Assembly: GCA_013180605.1 (NCBI GenBank)
Contig: QBUL01000181.1
Location: 1 to 40,807 of the forward strand
Length of the DNA stretch: 40,807 bases
Source of the DNA: Candidatus Methanophagaceae archaeon GoMg1
GTDB lineage: Archaea; Halobacteriota; Syntropharchaeia; Alkanophagales; Methanospirareceae
Reading direction: 5' to 3'
Shown: positions 1 through 7,646 of the stretch, piece after piece
Position numbering within the stretch: the stretch's first letter is position 1
Layout: the number at the start of each line of letters is the position of its first letter
Notes under the pieces: generated by a model
What the model was told of the DNA's origin: nothing
The model's input: only the letters and a program-made list of their open reading frames with translations
Database searches by the model: none
Position numbers and translations under genes: made by a program

Positions 1-769
1 CTTCCTGAAGCGCTCCTTCTGCTTCCTCTACGGTCATGTCTTCTCCACCCGTCACGTTTACCAGTGCGGATTTCGCTTCCGACACGTCAACTTCAAGTAA
101 TGGAGAGCTTAGCGCCCTTCTCACTGCTTCGACTGCTTTGTTCTGACCGTCCGCTTCGCCAAAACCTATCATTGCCATTCCACCATCTTTCATCACCGTG
201 CGCACGTCAGCAAAGTCGAGATTTATAAGACCCGATTTGGTTATCAGCTCGGTTATCCCCTTGACTGCACGCATCAACACATCATCGGCGACTCGGAACG
301 CATCATTTAAGGGCAACCGTGGAACGGTATCCAATAACTTGTCATTTGGTATAACGATAAGCGTATCGGTATTTTCACGTAGTGCTTCAAGTCCCATATT
401 GCAATTTTCCCTTCTTACCTCGCCCTCCGCGTGAAAAGGCAAGGTAACCACACCAATGGTAAGAGCACCCGCGTCTTGCGCCGCTTGTGCGACTATGGGC
501 GCTGAACCCGTCCCTGTACCGCCACCTAATCCGCAGGTTACAAATACCATATCCGCATCATCCACGATTGATTTTATGTCGTCTTCGTTTTCCCTCGCCG
601 CTTCCTCCCCTAACCTCGGAATGCTTCCCGCGCCAAGCCCTCGCGTTGTCTTCTTCCCTATCAATAGTTTTCGCTCCACTTTTGAGAACAGTAAATGTTG
701 TGCATCGGTATTCAGAGCAAACAGATCCGCTCCAAAAATGCCCTCCTCGGTCATCCGCTGTATTGAGTT
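1..769 (-). pseudogene. ftsZ1: FtsZ1-type cell division GTPase, 5'-truncated, runs off the left edge
   Basis: FtsZ is the tubulin-like GTPase that polymerises into the division ring under the membrane. Reading the minus strand from about 769 down to the window edge gives a continuous Fts[10 protein letters not shown], the tubulin signature [10 protein letters not shown], the T7 region [12 protein letters not shown], and [20 protein letters not shown] at the edge. The C-terminus lies outside the window. Homology starts abruptly at NSIQRM: the preceding GxGGAGN nucleotide-binding loop and N-terminus are missing, and the frame continues into antisense secE without homology. The ORF track lists only shadows here because the true frame leaves the window. 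In many archaea ftsZ1 lies directly upstream of and co-oriented with secE-spt5, so this head-to-head truncated arrangement is odd. It may be a broken gene, or a rearrangement or assembly junction near 765-770. The family call is secure; the pseudogene status is inference. Confidence 0.85.
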
Positions 770-923
770 AGAGGAGTATGTAAGAATACTGAAGTTGGCG
801 AAGCGACCAAAGAGAGATGAATTTTTCAAAATTTCTAAAATCGCGGGTGCCGCAATGGGACTGATCGGCATTATTGGATTCTCTATCTATCTTTTGATGT
901 CGGTTTTGCCCAAGGGGATTTGA
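738..923 (+). CDS. secE: Preprotein translocase subunit SecE (Sec61 gamma), N-terminus uncertain
   Basis: SecE is the small clamp subunit of the SecYE protein-conducting channel in the cytoplasmic membrane. The frame beginning at ATG 738 contains [19 protein letters not shown] followed by one membrane helix ([21 protein letters not shown]). This is the typical amphipathic helix plus single TM of archaeal SecE, which is usually about 55-65 residues. It ends 6 nt before spt5, the normal secE-spt5 pairing. The residues before ELEEY are antisense to the ftsZ1 fragment and do not look like SecE, so the native start codon may have been lost at the junction near 765. The ORF track starts this frame at 456, far upstream; that extension is antisense FtsZ and not real. 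Confidence 0.85.
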   Translation: MPSSVIRCIELEEYVRILKLAKRPKRDEFFKISKIAGAAMGLIGIIGFSIYLLMSVLPKGI

Positions 924-929
924 ATAATC

Positions 930-1394
930 ATGGATAATAGTGTATACGTAGTAAAAACAACGGTTAATCAGGAACGAGCAGTTGCAAATTTAGTTGAGAG
1001 CACGATAAAAGAGAAAGAGAAAAGTGAGCATGGAATAAAGGCGATTTTAGTGCCTGAGGAGCTAAGAGGATATGTGCTGATAGAAGCTTCTTTTTCCGAC
1101 GCCATAGAGCAACTAATTCAAGATATCCCCCACGCACGAGGGTTAATCAAGGGGGAACTGAGCTTAGAGGAGGTGGAGCATTTCCTCACGCCTAAACCCT
1201 CCGTAACAGGAATGGTAGAAGGCAGCATAATAGAAGTAATATCCGGGGCGTTTAAGGGTGAACATGCGCGGGTGAAAAAAGTTGACGAGGTGCATGAGGA
1301 AATCACCATTGAATTACTTGAGGCAATGGTCCCGATACCAATCACCGTTAGAGGCGACAGCGTAAGGGTACTGAGCAAAGAGGAAAAGAGCTGA
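930..1394 (+). CDS. spt5: Transcription elongation factor Spt5 (NusG family)
   Basis: Spt5 binds the RNA polymerase clamp, with Spt4 in archaea, and promotes processive elongation. The 154-residue protein has an N-terminal NGN domain (about 1-90, with YVVKTTVNQERAVANL and a PEELRGYVLIEA core) and a C-terminal KOW domain (about 95-150, VEVISGAFKGEHARVKKV-type). This is the standard archaeal NGN-KOW architecture and length. It follows secE by 6 nt, an arrangement conserved in many archaea. Assignment is secure. Confidence 0.95.
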   Translation: MDNSVYVVKTTVNQERAVANLVESTIKEKEKSEHGIKAILVPEELRGYVLIEASFSDAIEQLIQDIPHARGLIKGELSLEEVEHFLTPKPSVTGMVEGSIIEVISGAFKGEHARVKKVDEVHEEITIELLEAMVPIPITVRGDSVRVLSKEEKS

Positions 1395-1422
1395 GACACA
1401 GATAAATAACGAGAAAGGATAA

Positions 1423-2352
1423 ATGACAAACGAAGACGTCTGCATCTTAATACCGACGTTGAATGAGGAAAAAGCAATAGGAGAAGTCATAAGGGGTTTT
1501 AAAAGCGAAGGGTTTGAAAATATCTTTGTCATTGATGGAAATAGTGAGGATTCAACGAGGGAGATAGCAAAGAAAGAAGGAGCAAGGGTAGAAGTTCAGC
1601 AGGGAAAAGGCAAAGGGTCTGCAGTTAAGCAGGCTTTCGAAGTCATAGAAGACGAAATAATTGTGATGATTGACGGCGATGGGACTTATTCGCCTTTAGA
1701 GGTAAGGAAATTACTTGACCCAATACGCAACGGCGAAGCGGAGCACGTTATAGGTAACCGATTTGCTTATGGCGGTGCGTTTGCAATACTGCATAGAATA
1801 GGAAACTGGGTGCTGAACAAGGTCTTTGGCTTTGGCTATGGCGTAAAATTGAATGATATATTATCGGGCTATCGAGCACTTACGCGAGACGGTATGAAAA
1901 AGATGAATCTCGAGAGGAAGGGGTTTGAAATAGAAGCAGAGATGGCAATCGAGTCGGTAAAGAGGGGCATTCGGATAAAGGAAGTTCCTATAGAATATAA
2001 AAAAAGGGAAGGGCAGTCAAAACTCAATTTTCTACGCGATGGCACAAAAATAGTCTATACGCTGTATGTGCTTGCGAGGACACATAACCCCGCCTTCTAT
2101 TTCGGCGTCATCGGCTCCTTGTTTATCGCTGTTGGCATCCTAACAGGCATTTACGTTGTGGTAGATTGGTTCAAGGGGATAACACGCGTGCCTCTTACGG
2201 TGTTTACAGCTCTGATGGTTATTTCAGGTGTGCAGTTCCTCATATTTGGATTATTTGGTGATTTGCTTGTGACGCTGCAGAAAGAAACGATAGAAGCGTT
2301 AAGAGGTAAAGATATAGGTAAGGGTAAGAGCAAGGGAGAGGGAAAGAAGTGA
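1423..2352 (+). CDS. GT2 family glycosyltransferase, AglJ / dolichol-phosphate mannosyltransferase-like
   Basis: This is probably a membrane-associated transferase that moves a nucleotide-sugar residue to a dolichyl phosphate carrier, as AglJ does in archaeal protein N-glycosylation. The N-terminal GT-A domain (about 1-210) has [14 protein letters not shown], the DGNSEDST loop, the metal-binding DGDGTYSP and the acceptor-region [10 protein letters not shown]. Two hydrophobic helices follow (about 228-250 and 262-285), then a lysine-rich tail. The 309-residue length fits AglJ/Dpm1 relatives. It lies 28 nt after spt5, and its stop overlaps the GTG start of hisI (GTGA), suggesting co-translation. 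The family is secure; the exact sugar and acceptor are not. Confidence 0.85.
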   Translation: MTNEDVCILIPTLNEEKAIGEVIRGFKSEGFENIFVIDGNSEDSTREIAKKEGARVEVQQGKGKGSAVKQAFEVIEDEIIVMIDGDGTYSPLEVRKLLDPIRNGEAEHVIGNRFAYGGAFAILHRIGNWVLNKVFGFGYGVKLNDILSGYRALTRDGMKKMNLERKGFEIEAEMAIESVKRGIRIKEVPIEYKKREGQSKLNFLRDGTKIVYTLYVLARTHNPAFYFGVIGSLFIAVGILTGIYVVVDWFKGITRVPLTVFTALMVISGVQFLIFGLFGDLLVTLQKETIEALRGKDIGKGKSKGEGKK

Positions 2353-2726
2353 AGGAGAAAGAGGGGAAAGAAGAAAAGGAATTGAAGTCTGCAATAGTAC
2401 AGGATTACGAAACGGGAGAGGTTCTCATGCTTGCGCACATGGATGAAGAGGCGCTGAGACTTAGCAGAGAGACGGGGAAGGCGCACTACTGGAGCAGGAG
2501 CAGGAGAAAACTGTGGCGTAAAGGGGAGATTTCGGGTAATGAGCAGATAATAAAAGATATTCTGATAGATTGTGATGAAGATGCGGTGCTGTTGAAGGTC
2601 AAACAGATCGGCGGGGCATGTCATACAGGATACCGATCGTGCTTTTACCGGAAGATAAACGGGGAGATAGTAGGGGAGAAGGTGTTTGAGCCCGAGGAGA
2701 AATACGGTAAGGGGGCAGATAAATGA
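2349..2726 (+). CDS. hisI: Phosphoribosyl-AMP cyclohydrolase
   Basis: HisI opens the adenine ring of phosphoribosyl-AMP, the third step of histidine biosynthesis, using zinc. Family signatures are present: [37 protein letters not shown], the acidic [12 protein letters not shown], and the cysteine/histidine metal site [14 protein letters not shown]. At 125 residues it is the stand-alone monofunctional enzyme with no HisE fusion. The start is a GTG whose last bases form the stop of the upstream glycosyltransferase gene (GTGA overlap). No other his genes are present in the window. Confidence 0.93.
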   Translation: MKEKEGKEEKELKSAIVQDYETGEVLMLAHMDEEALRLSRETGKAHYWSRSRRKLWRKGEISGNEQIIKDILIDCDEDAVLLKVKQIGGACHTGYRSCFYRKINGEIVGEKVFEPEEKYGKGADK

Positions 2727-2875
2727 GGGGTTTAGCGGTTTAGAGATTTAGGGGATTAGAGGTTTGGATAAGCGAAAGAATAAGAATAAGGCGCTAAAAG
2801 GCGGAATTATAATTCTAAGCATCCAACACGCTCTATATCTAAAAGGATATTCACTGATTATCTAAGATGCCTTTT

Positions 2876-2896
2876 TATATAGTAATGTACTATATA
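2876..2896 (+). promoter_or_regulatory. alba promoter with TATA box inside a perfect palindrome
   Basis: TATATAGTA and TACTATATA form a perfect 9-bp inverted repeat around ATG, directly after CTTTTTA. The TATA-like stretch is 30-40 bases ahead of the alba GTG start. An SD-like GGTGATG at 2903-2909 sits correctly before GTG 2914. The symmetry suggests either an operator for a dimeric regulator or a bidirectional TATA element. Confidence 0.55.
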
Positions 2897-2913
2897 CAAA
2901 ATGGTGATGCAAA

Positions 2914-3192
2914 GTGCCAGAAGACAACGTGATATATGTCGGAAACAAACCTGTGATGAGTTATGTCCTGGCGGTAGTGACGCAGTTCAACAACGGCTTC
3001 GACGATGTGGTGATAAAAGCGAGAGGAAGAGCGATCTCAAGGGCTGTAGATACCGCAGAAGTGGTGAAGAACAAGTTCATGCCGAACGTAGAAATAAAGG
3101 ACATAAAAGTAGGGACAGAAGTGATAGAGGGAGAAGGAGGAGACAAAGCAAACGTTTCCTCTATGGAAATAACAATGAAGACAAAGGCGTGA
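2914..3192 (+). CDS. albA: Alba chromatin protein (DNA/RNA-binding)
   Basis: Alba is a small, abundant dimeric archaeal protein that coats DNA and also binds RNA. The 92-residue product begins [20 protein letters not shown], and contains [18 protein letters not shown] and the flexible hairpin region with [13 protein letters not shown], all characteristic of Alba. Translation starts at GTG 2914 with GGTGATG five bases upstream. The longer ORF at 2901 in another frame is a shadow. The gene stands alone between its own promoter and a T-rich downstream stretch. Confidence 0.95.
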   Translation: MPEDNVIYVGNKPVMSYVLAVVTQFNNGFDDVVIKARGRAISRAVDTAEVVKNKFMPNVEIKDIKVGTEVIEGEGGDKANVSSMEITMKTKA

Positions 3193-3227
3193 ATGGAGAG
3201 AAAGTGAAATTACATCAAGAAAAGCAA

Positions 3228-3276
3228 GTCTTTTTCTCCTATTTTTATTTTTTTAATTAATTAATTAATTAATTAA
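3228..3276 (+). terminator. T-rich terminator region and (TTAA)6 tract after alba
   Basis: Runs of T (TCTTTTTCTCC, ATTTTTATTTTTTT) 36 bases after the alba stop are consistent with archaeal intrinsic termination. They are followed by six perfect TTAA copies (3253-3276). The tract also lies just ahead of pyrB and may contribute AT-rich promoter DNA. Confidence 0.45.
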
Positions 3277-3297
3277 TGATCTATTTATACTGTTGTT

Positions 3298-4230
3298 ATG
3301 TTCACCAAGCGGCATCTTATTTCGACACGTGAGTTCTCAAAGGAAGAGATAGATTATATATTAAGTAGAGCAGAGGAGTTGGAGGCATATGCCCGTGGGA
3401 ATGGGAAAGAAGGAAAGGGTAGAAAAAGCGACCTATTGAAGGGCAAAATACTTGCCAATCTCTTCTACGAACCCAGCACCAGGACAAGGTTTTCATTTGA
3501 AACTGCGATGAAGCGGTTGGGTGGAGAGGTAATAAATCTGTCATCAATAGAAGCAAGTTCGGTGGCAAAAGGCGAAAATTTAGCTGATACCATAAGGACG
3601 GTGTCGGGCTATTGTGACGTAATAGCGCTCAGGCATCCGCGGGAAGGTGCATCGCGAATGGCTGCTTCTTTCTCTTCCGTCCCGATAATAAATGCGGGTG
3701 ACGGTGCGGGACAGCATCCTACGCAGACCCTGCTCGATTTGTACACGATAAAGAGGGAAGGGCTGATTGACGACCTCCGGATTGCGCTGATAGGTGACTT
3801 GAAATATGGAAGGACGGTGCATTCTCTGGCTTATGCATTGTCGTTATACCATGCGAAGCTATTCTTTGTATCGCCGGAAGCATTAAAGATGCCAACGGAA
3901 ATAAAGTTGGACTTGAAAGAAGCAGGTGCCGAGATTTTCGAATCTACGGATATACAGGATGTGATAAAGGAAGTGAACGTTTTATATGTAACGAGGATAC
4001 AAAAGGAACGGTTTCCAGACCCTGCGGAATATAGCAAAGTTGCCGGGACTTATCGTATAAACACGGACCTTATAAAGGATAACGAGAATGTGATAATCAT
4101 GCATCCGCTTCCAAAAGTAGATGAAATAGATGCTGCGGTGGACGGAACGAAAAATGCGAGGTATTTCCTCCAGACTTTCTATGGCGTTCCCGTGAGAATG
4201 GCTGTTCTTTCTATACTGTTAGGGGAATAG
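3298..4230 (+). CDS. pyrB: Aspartate carbamoyltransferase catalytic subunit
   Basis: PyrB condenses carbamoyl phosphate with aspartate, the committed step of pyrimidine synthesis. The 310-residue protein has the carbamoyl-phosphate loop STRTR (residues 60-64) in EPSTRTRFSFETAM, HPTQTLLDLYTI in the middle, IGDLKYGRTVHSL at the start of the aspartate domain, and HPLPKVDEI near the C-terminus. Length is normal for the family. The regulatory subunit gene pyrI, often adjacent in archaea, is absent; downstream is only a repeat element. The start lies 22 bases after the TTAA tract, with ATTTATAC about 10 bases before the ATG. Confidence 0.95.
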   Translation: MFTKRHLISTREFSKEEIDYILSRAEELEAYARGNGKEGKGRKSDLLKGKILANLFYEPSTRTRFSFETAMKRLGGEVINLSSIEASSVAKGENLADTIRTVSGYCDVIALRHPREGASRMAASFSSVPIINAGDGAGQHPTQTLLDLYTIKREGLIDDLRIALIGDLKYGRTVHSLAYALSLYHAKLFFVSPEALKMPTEIKLDLKEAGAEIFESTDIQDVIKEVNVLYVTRIQKERFPDPAEYSKVAGTYRINTDLIKDNENVIIMHPLPKVDEIDAAVDGTKNARYFLQTFYGVPVRMAVLSILLGE

Positions 4231-4267
4231 GATTTCGAGTTTATGGGCATTCCGAAAAGTATTTTAA

Positions 4268-4380
4268 AACCACAAGATTACACAGATTTCCACGAGATTA
4301 TTTATTAATTTAAAACTTTTTTTTTGTTTTTTCTTTTAGCACCGGTTTTCTTTTTGTAAAAAAGAAAAAGTGTTTTTTAT
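4268..4380. repeat. Dispersed repeat family A, copy 1 (partial)
   Basis: It starts with AACCACAAGATTACACAG and CCACGAGATT, the left arm seen in six other places. The inside then carries TTTTAGCACCGGTTTTC and AAAGAAAAAGTG, the reverse complement of the inner part of copies 2, 3 and 5. A matching right arm was not found, so this copy looks truncated or rearranged. It fills most of the pyrB-glyA gap. Confidence 0.7.
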
Positions 4381-4394
4381 AATATCACGGAGAT

Positions 4395-5684
4395 ATGGTA
4401 AATATGCAAGAAGGGATAGAAACGGTTATAGGTGCGGTGAGGAAGCATCACGAACTGTATAAAAATGCATTACCGCTTATAGCGAGCGAGAACATCACAA
4501 GTCCTACGGTAAGGGTGCTCCTGGCTTCGGACTTTTCACACCGATATGCTGAAGGGGACGTTGGGAATCGGTTTTACCAGGGTTGTAAATACATAGATAC
4601 GGTAGAGGCGCTCGCGATAAGGTATGCGAAGGAGCTGTTCGAAGCGGAGCATGTGAATGTAAAGCCGATTTCAGGTGTAAATGCGAATATAGCTGCTCTT
4701 TTTGCGCTTACGTCGCCGGGAGATAAAATAGCTGCACTGTCGGTGCCTGATGGGGGACATATAAGCCATTCGCGTTATTCGGTGCCTGCAATAAGGAATC
4801 TAAAACTGGACGAGCTTCCGTTTGACCAAAACGAGATGAACATAGATATCAATAAGATGGTGAAGGGGATAAAAGAAAAGAAGCCAAAGCTAATATTGCT
4901 TGGTGCCAGTCTATTTCTTTTCCCTCATCCAGTTCGGGAGGCGCGGGAGGCTGCGGATGAAGTGGATGCGAGGATAGTGTACGACGCCTCTCACGTATTA
5001 GGTCTCATTGCAGGTAAGCAGTTTCAAGACCCGCTAAGAGAGGGAGCCGACGTAGTCACGAGCAGCACGCATAAAACATTTCCAGGTCCTCAAGGCGCGA
5101 TAATACTGTGTAAAGAGACGTTGAAAGGCGAAATAGACAAAGCCGTGTTCCCGGGGACAGTGAGCAATCATCATCTGCATCACGTTGCCGGTCTGGCAGT
5201 CACATTAGTGGAGATGAAGCATTTTAGCGCGGAGTATGCATCGCAGATACGGTCAAATGCAAAGGCATTAGCGCAGGGTTTATACGAGGAAGGATTCAAC
5301 GTTTTATGTGAGCATAAAGGCTTCACCGAGTCACATCAAATTGCAGTTGACGTCCGTGGTGGCTATGGAGGAGGGGATGCGGTTGCAAAGAAATTGGAAA
5401 AGGCAAATATAATAACAAATAAGAACATGCTGCCGTTTGATAAAACGCCTGAAGAGCCATCGGGAATCCGATTGGGTGTGCAAGAACTCGCTCGGCTAGG
5501 GATGAAAGAGTCGGAGATGAGGGAAATAGCATCTTTTATAAGAAGAGTGGTGATAGAGGAAGAAGACGAAACAAAGATAAAAGAAGAGATAAAGGAGTTA
5601 AGAAAAGATTTTCAGCGTGTGCAGTATTGTTTTGATGATAAAAAAATAGAAAGTATTTATAAAGAACAGGAACAAGGGATATAA
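4395..5684 (+). CDS. glyA: Serine hydroxymethyltransferase
   Basis: This PLP enzyme interconverts serine and glycine while transferring a one-carbon unit to a tetrahydropterin, likely tetrahydromethanopterin or tetrahydrofolate in an archaeon. It shows IASENITSPTVR, HRYAEGDVGNRFYQGC and the PLP-lysine motif SSTHKTFPGPQG; bacterial enzymes have THKTLRGPRGG there. At 429 residues it matches archaeal SHMTs. An acidic and basic C-terminal tail (EEEDETKIKEEIKEL) precedes a coiled-coil gene that starts 6 nt downstream, so the two are probably co-transcribed. Confidence 0.95.
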   Translation: MVNMQEGIETVIGAVRKHHELYKNALPLIASENITSPTVRVLLASDFSHRYAEGDVGNRFYQGCKYIDTVEALAIRYAKELFEAEHVNVKPISGVNANIAALFALTSPGDKIAALSVPDGGHISHSRYSVPAIRNLKLDELPFDQNEMNIDINKMVKGIKEKKPKLILLGASLFLFPHPVREAREAADEVDARIVYDASHVLGLIAGKQFQDPLREGADVVTSSTHKTFPGPQGAIILCKETLKGEIDKAVFPGTVSNHHLHHVAGLAVTLVEMKHFSAEYASQIRSNAKALAQGLYEEGFNVLCEHKGFTESHQIAVDVRGGYGGGDAVAKKLEKANIITNKNMLPFDKTPEEPSGIRLGVQELARLGMKESEMREIASFIRRVVIEEEDETKIKEEIKELRKDFQRVQYCFDDKKIESIYKEQEQGI

Positions 5685-5690
5685 ACAGGA

Positions 5691-6557
5691 ATGCTTGAGG
5701 AATTAGTTGAACGGAGAGCGGAAGTAATAAAGAGAGCAGAGGAATATAAGAGGAGAAGGACCGAGTTAAATATCGAAGCGAACAAATGGTCGGGGTTACG
5801 GGACGAGTTGAATGGCCGAATAAAAGAGGCAGTAGAGCGTGCGAAGGGTTTTAAGAAGCAAAGAGAAGAATATGAGAAGCTGATAGAGGAGAATAAGGCA
5901 AAACGAGGCGAATTGAACAGAAAAGCATCTACGTATTATTCGAAGGTCGAGAAGTTGCGGAAGAAGAATGACTTGAAGAGCATACAGGTTTTTGAAAATC
6001 TCAGGGTAAGGATAGACGAGTTAGAGCTGAAACAGCAGGTGGAGGTGCTTAGCAAGGACAAAGAGCGGAAATTAGTGGCGAGGATAACGGAGTTGAGGAA
6101 GGAATTCGAGAAAATGGAAAAGGAATTGGAGAAGGACAAAAAGTCGAAGGAATTGCTGCGAAAGGCACAGAAATACCGTAAAGAAGCGGATAAATACCAT
6201 GAAGATGCGATAAAATACGTGAAACTTTCTCACGAATGCCATGATGAGATGGTCAATGGATTTAAAGAAGCAGATAGGGTAAGGGAGAAGGCGGATGAGG
6301 CGCACAGGCTTTTTTTAGAGGCGCAAGAGGAAGCTGATGATGCACATCGGCTATTCCTGAGATATGGTCGGGACATAAAAGACTTTAATCATGTGATAAA
6401 CGGATTGAGGCGAAAAGTAAAGGATGATTTAGGATTCCGGGAGCGAGTGGAAGCGAGGAAGAGTGCGAAAGGGATTTATGAAAAATTCCGAGATGGCGAA
6501 AAATTGAGCACCGAAGATTTGTTGCGACTTCAAAAATCCGAGATGATGCTAAAGTAG
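5691..6557 (+). CDS. Archaeal coiled-coil protein (COG1340-like)
   Basis: The 288 residues are almost entirely charged heptad-like helix (runs of E/K/R with spaced L/I/V), predicted to form long coiled coils over about residues 1-250. There is no signal peptide, membrane segment or enzymatic motif. The composition and length resemble the archaeal coiled-coil family COG1340, which is common in euryarchaea and of unknown role. A C-terminal patch (KGIYEKFRDGEKLSTEDLL) is more globular. It starts 6 nt after glyA, suggesting an operon, although no functional link to SHMT is evident. Residue composition alone could mimic SMC or prefoldin relatives, but no ATPase head is present. Confidence 0.7.
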   Translation: MLEELVERRAEVIKRAEEYKRRRTELNIEANKWSGLRDELNGRIKEAVERAKGFKKQREEYEKLIEENKAKRGELNRKASTYYSKVEKLRKKNDLKSIQVFENLRVRIDELELKQQVEVLSKDKERKLVARITELRKEFEKMEKELEKDKKSKELLRKAQKYRKEADKYHEDAIKYVKLSHECHDEMVNGFKEADRVREKADEAHRLFLEAQEEADDAHRLFLRYGRDIKDFNHVINGLRRKVKDDLGFRERVEARKSAKGIYEKFRDGEKLSTEDLLRLQKSEMMLK

Positions 6558-6636
6558 AGGTTTGGGAATTTAGGAGGATTTCAAGACTTTATTGGTAGGC
6601 TACTCACATAGAACAACTGAATAATATGGCATATTT

Positions 6637-6670
6637 CTTTGGTAAAGCTTTTCTTTCTAAGAAAAGGTTT
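6637..6670 (+). repeat. Short hairpin motif shared with repeat A, in the tatD leader
   Basis: TTTGGTAAAGCTTTTCTTTC followed by TAAGAAAAGGTTT can fold on itself (CTTTTCTT/AAGAAAAG). Near-identical copies occur inside repeat A copies 2 and 3 and, inverted, just upstream of rnz. It supplies the spurious N-terminal residues of the longest tatD ORF. Confidence 0.6.
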
Positions 6671-6686
6671 AAAGAAATGTTTGGGG

Positions 6687-7472
6687 GTGATTAAAATCAT
6701 AGACATACACTGTCATCTAACGTTTGAGCAGTATGATGAGGATAGAGAGCAAATAATAGAGGAAGCGAAGCAGGTATTAAAAGGCGTGGTAACAAGTGCT
6801 GTAGAGCCTGAAGACGCAAAGGCTGCGTTAGAGCTCGCGGAATTGCATACAGACTTCGTTTTCGTTACGCTCGGGCTGCATCCGATACACGTGGGCGGGA
6901 AAACGGACCAAGAGATAGGCGAGTATGAAGAGTTCATATCAGACAACAAGCGAAGAATTGTAGGTATTGGCGAGATAGGGCTTGATTACCACTGGATAAG
7001 GGACCCGTTAAAGATAAAGAGGATGAAGGAGGTATTTGTGGAGTTTCTTGCGTTGGCGAAGGAGCTTGATTTGCCGGTTGTACTTCATTTGCGTGGTACG
7101 GGTAGCGAGGCAATAGCAGAAGGATTGAAAATCATCACCGATGAGGACATAAGGAAAGCGGTATTTCATTGTTTCACGGGAAAGCCACAGCTTGCGGAGC
7201 AGATATGCGAAGAGGGATACCTCATTTCGCTGCCTGCATCTATCGTGCGAAGCAAGAGCATGAGGAAGGTGGCGAGACGAGTACCGATTTCGCATTTACT
7301 TACCGAGACGGATGCACCCTATCTCTCGCCTATCGAAGAGGAAGAGAGGAACGTTCCACAGCACGTAAAAGCGGTGTATGAAGAGATTTCAAGGCAAAGG
7401 AAGATTGAGTTCGCAGAAACGGAAGAGGAAATAGAGCGGAACTTTGAGCGGTTGTTTGGGGTTGAGCTGTGA
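6687..7472 (+). CDS. TatD family metal-dependent hydrolase (putative DNase)
   Basis: TatD-like proteins are TIM-barrel metallohydrolases with reported DNase/exonuclease activity and a role in DNA repair or RNA quality control. The protein has DIHCHL at the N-terminus, GEIGLDYHWI, VVLHLRGTG, VFHCFTGKPQ and LTETDAPYL, covering the expected metal ligands. I place the start at GTG 6687 (VIKIIDIHCH) because family members start directly at this strand and because the 16 upstream residues of the track ORF are encoded by a repeated hairpin motif. Length is then about 261 residues, normal for TatD. It sits alone between the coiled-coil gene and a repeat A element. Confidence 0.9.
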   Translation: MIKIIDIHCHLTFEQYDEDREQIIEEAKQVLKGVVTSAVEPEDAKAALELAELHTDFVFVTLGLHPIHVGGKTDQEIGEYEEFISDNKRRIVGIGEIGLDYHWIRDPLKIKRMKEVFVEFLALAKELDLPVVLHLRGTGSEAIAEGLKIITDEDIRKAVFHCFTGKPQLAEQICEEGYLISLPASIVRSKSMRKVARRVPISHLLTETDAPYLSPIEEEERNVPQHVKAVYEEISRQRKIEFAETEEEIERNFERLFGVEL

Positions 7473-7480
7473 TACTTTTA

Positions 7481-7612
7481 TAACCACAAGATTACACAAC
7501 ACTTTTTCTTTTTCACAAAAAGAAAACCTGTGCTAAAAGAAAAACGAATAAATTCTTTTGGTAAAGTTTTTCTTTCTAAGAAAAGGTTTCTTGTGAAATC
7601 TCGTGGTTTTTT
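7481..7612. repeat. Dispersed repeat family A, copy 2
   Basis: The left arm TAACCACAAGATTACACAAC and the right arm GAAATCTCGTGGTTTTTTAC form imperfect terminal inverted repeats. Between them lie CACAAAAAGAAAACCTGTGC and the TTTCTTTCTAAGAAAAGG hairpin. The element occupies the tatD/arcS convergent gap and could form a long hairpin acting as a bidirectional terminator. Confidence 0.75.
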
Positions 7613-7646
7613 ACCTGCAAATACCCATCTTCATCTCATCAACCAG

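Noticed and set aside
198-771. Plus-strand ORFs at 198, 456 (upstream part) and 487
   Set aside because: They are antisense to clear FtsZ coding sequence on the minus strand; only the last part of the 456 frame (738-923) is SecE.
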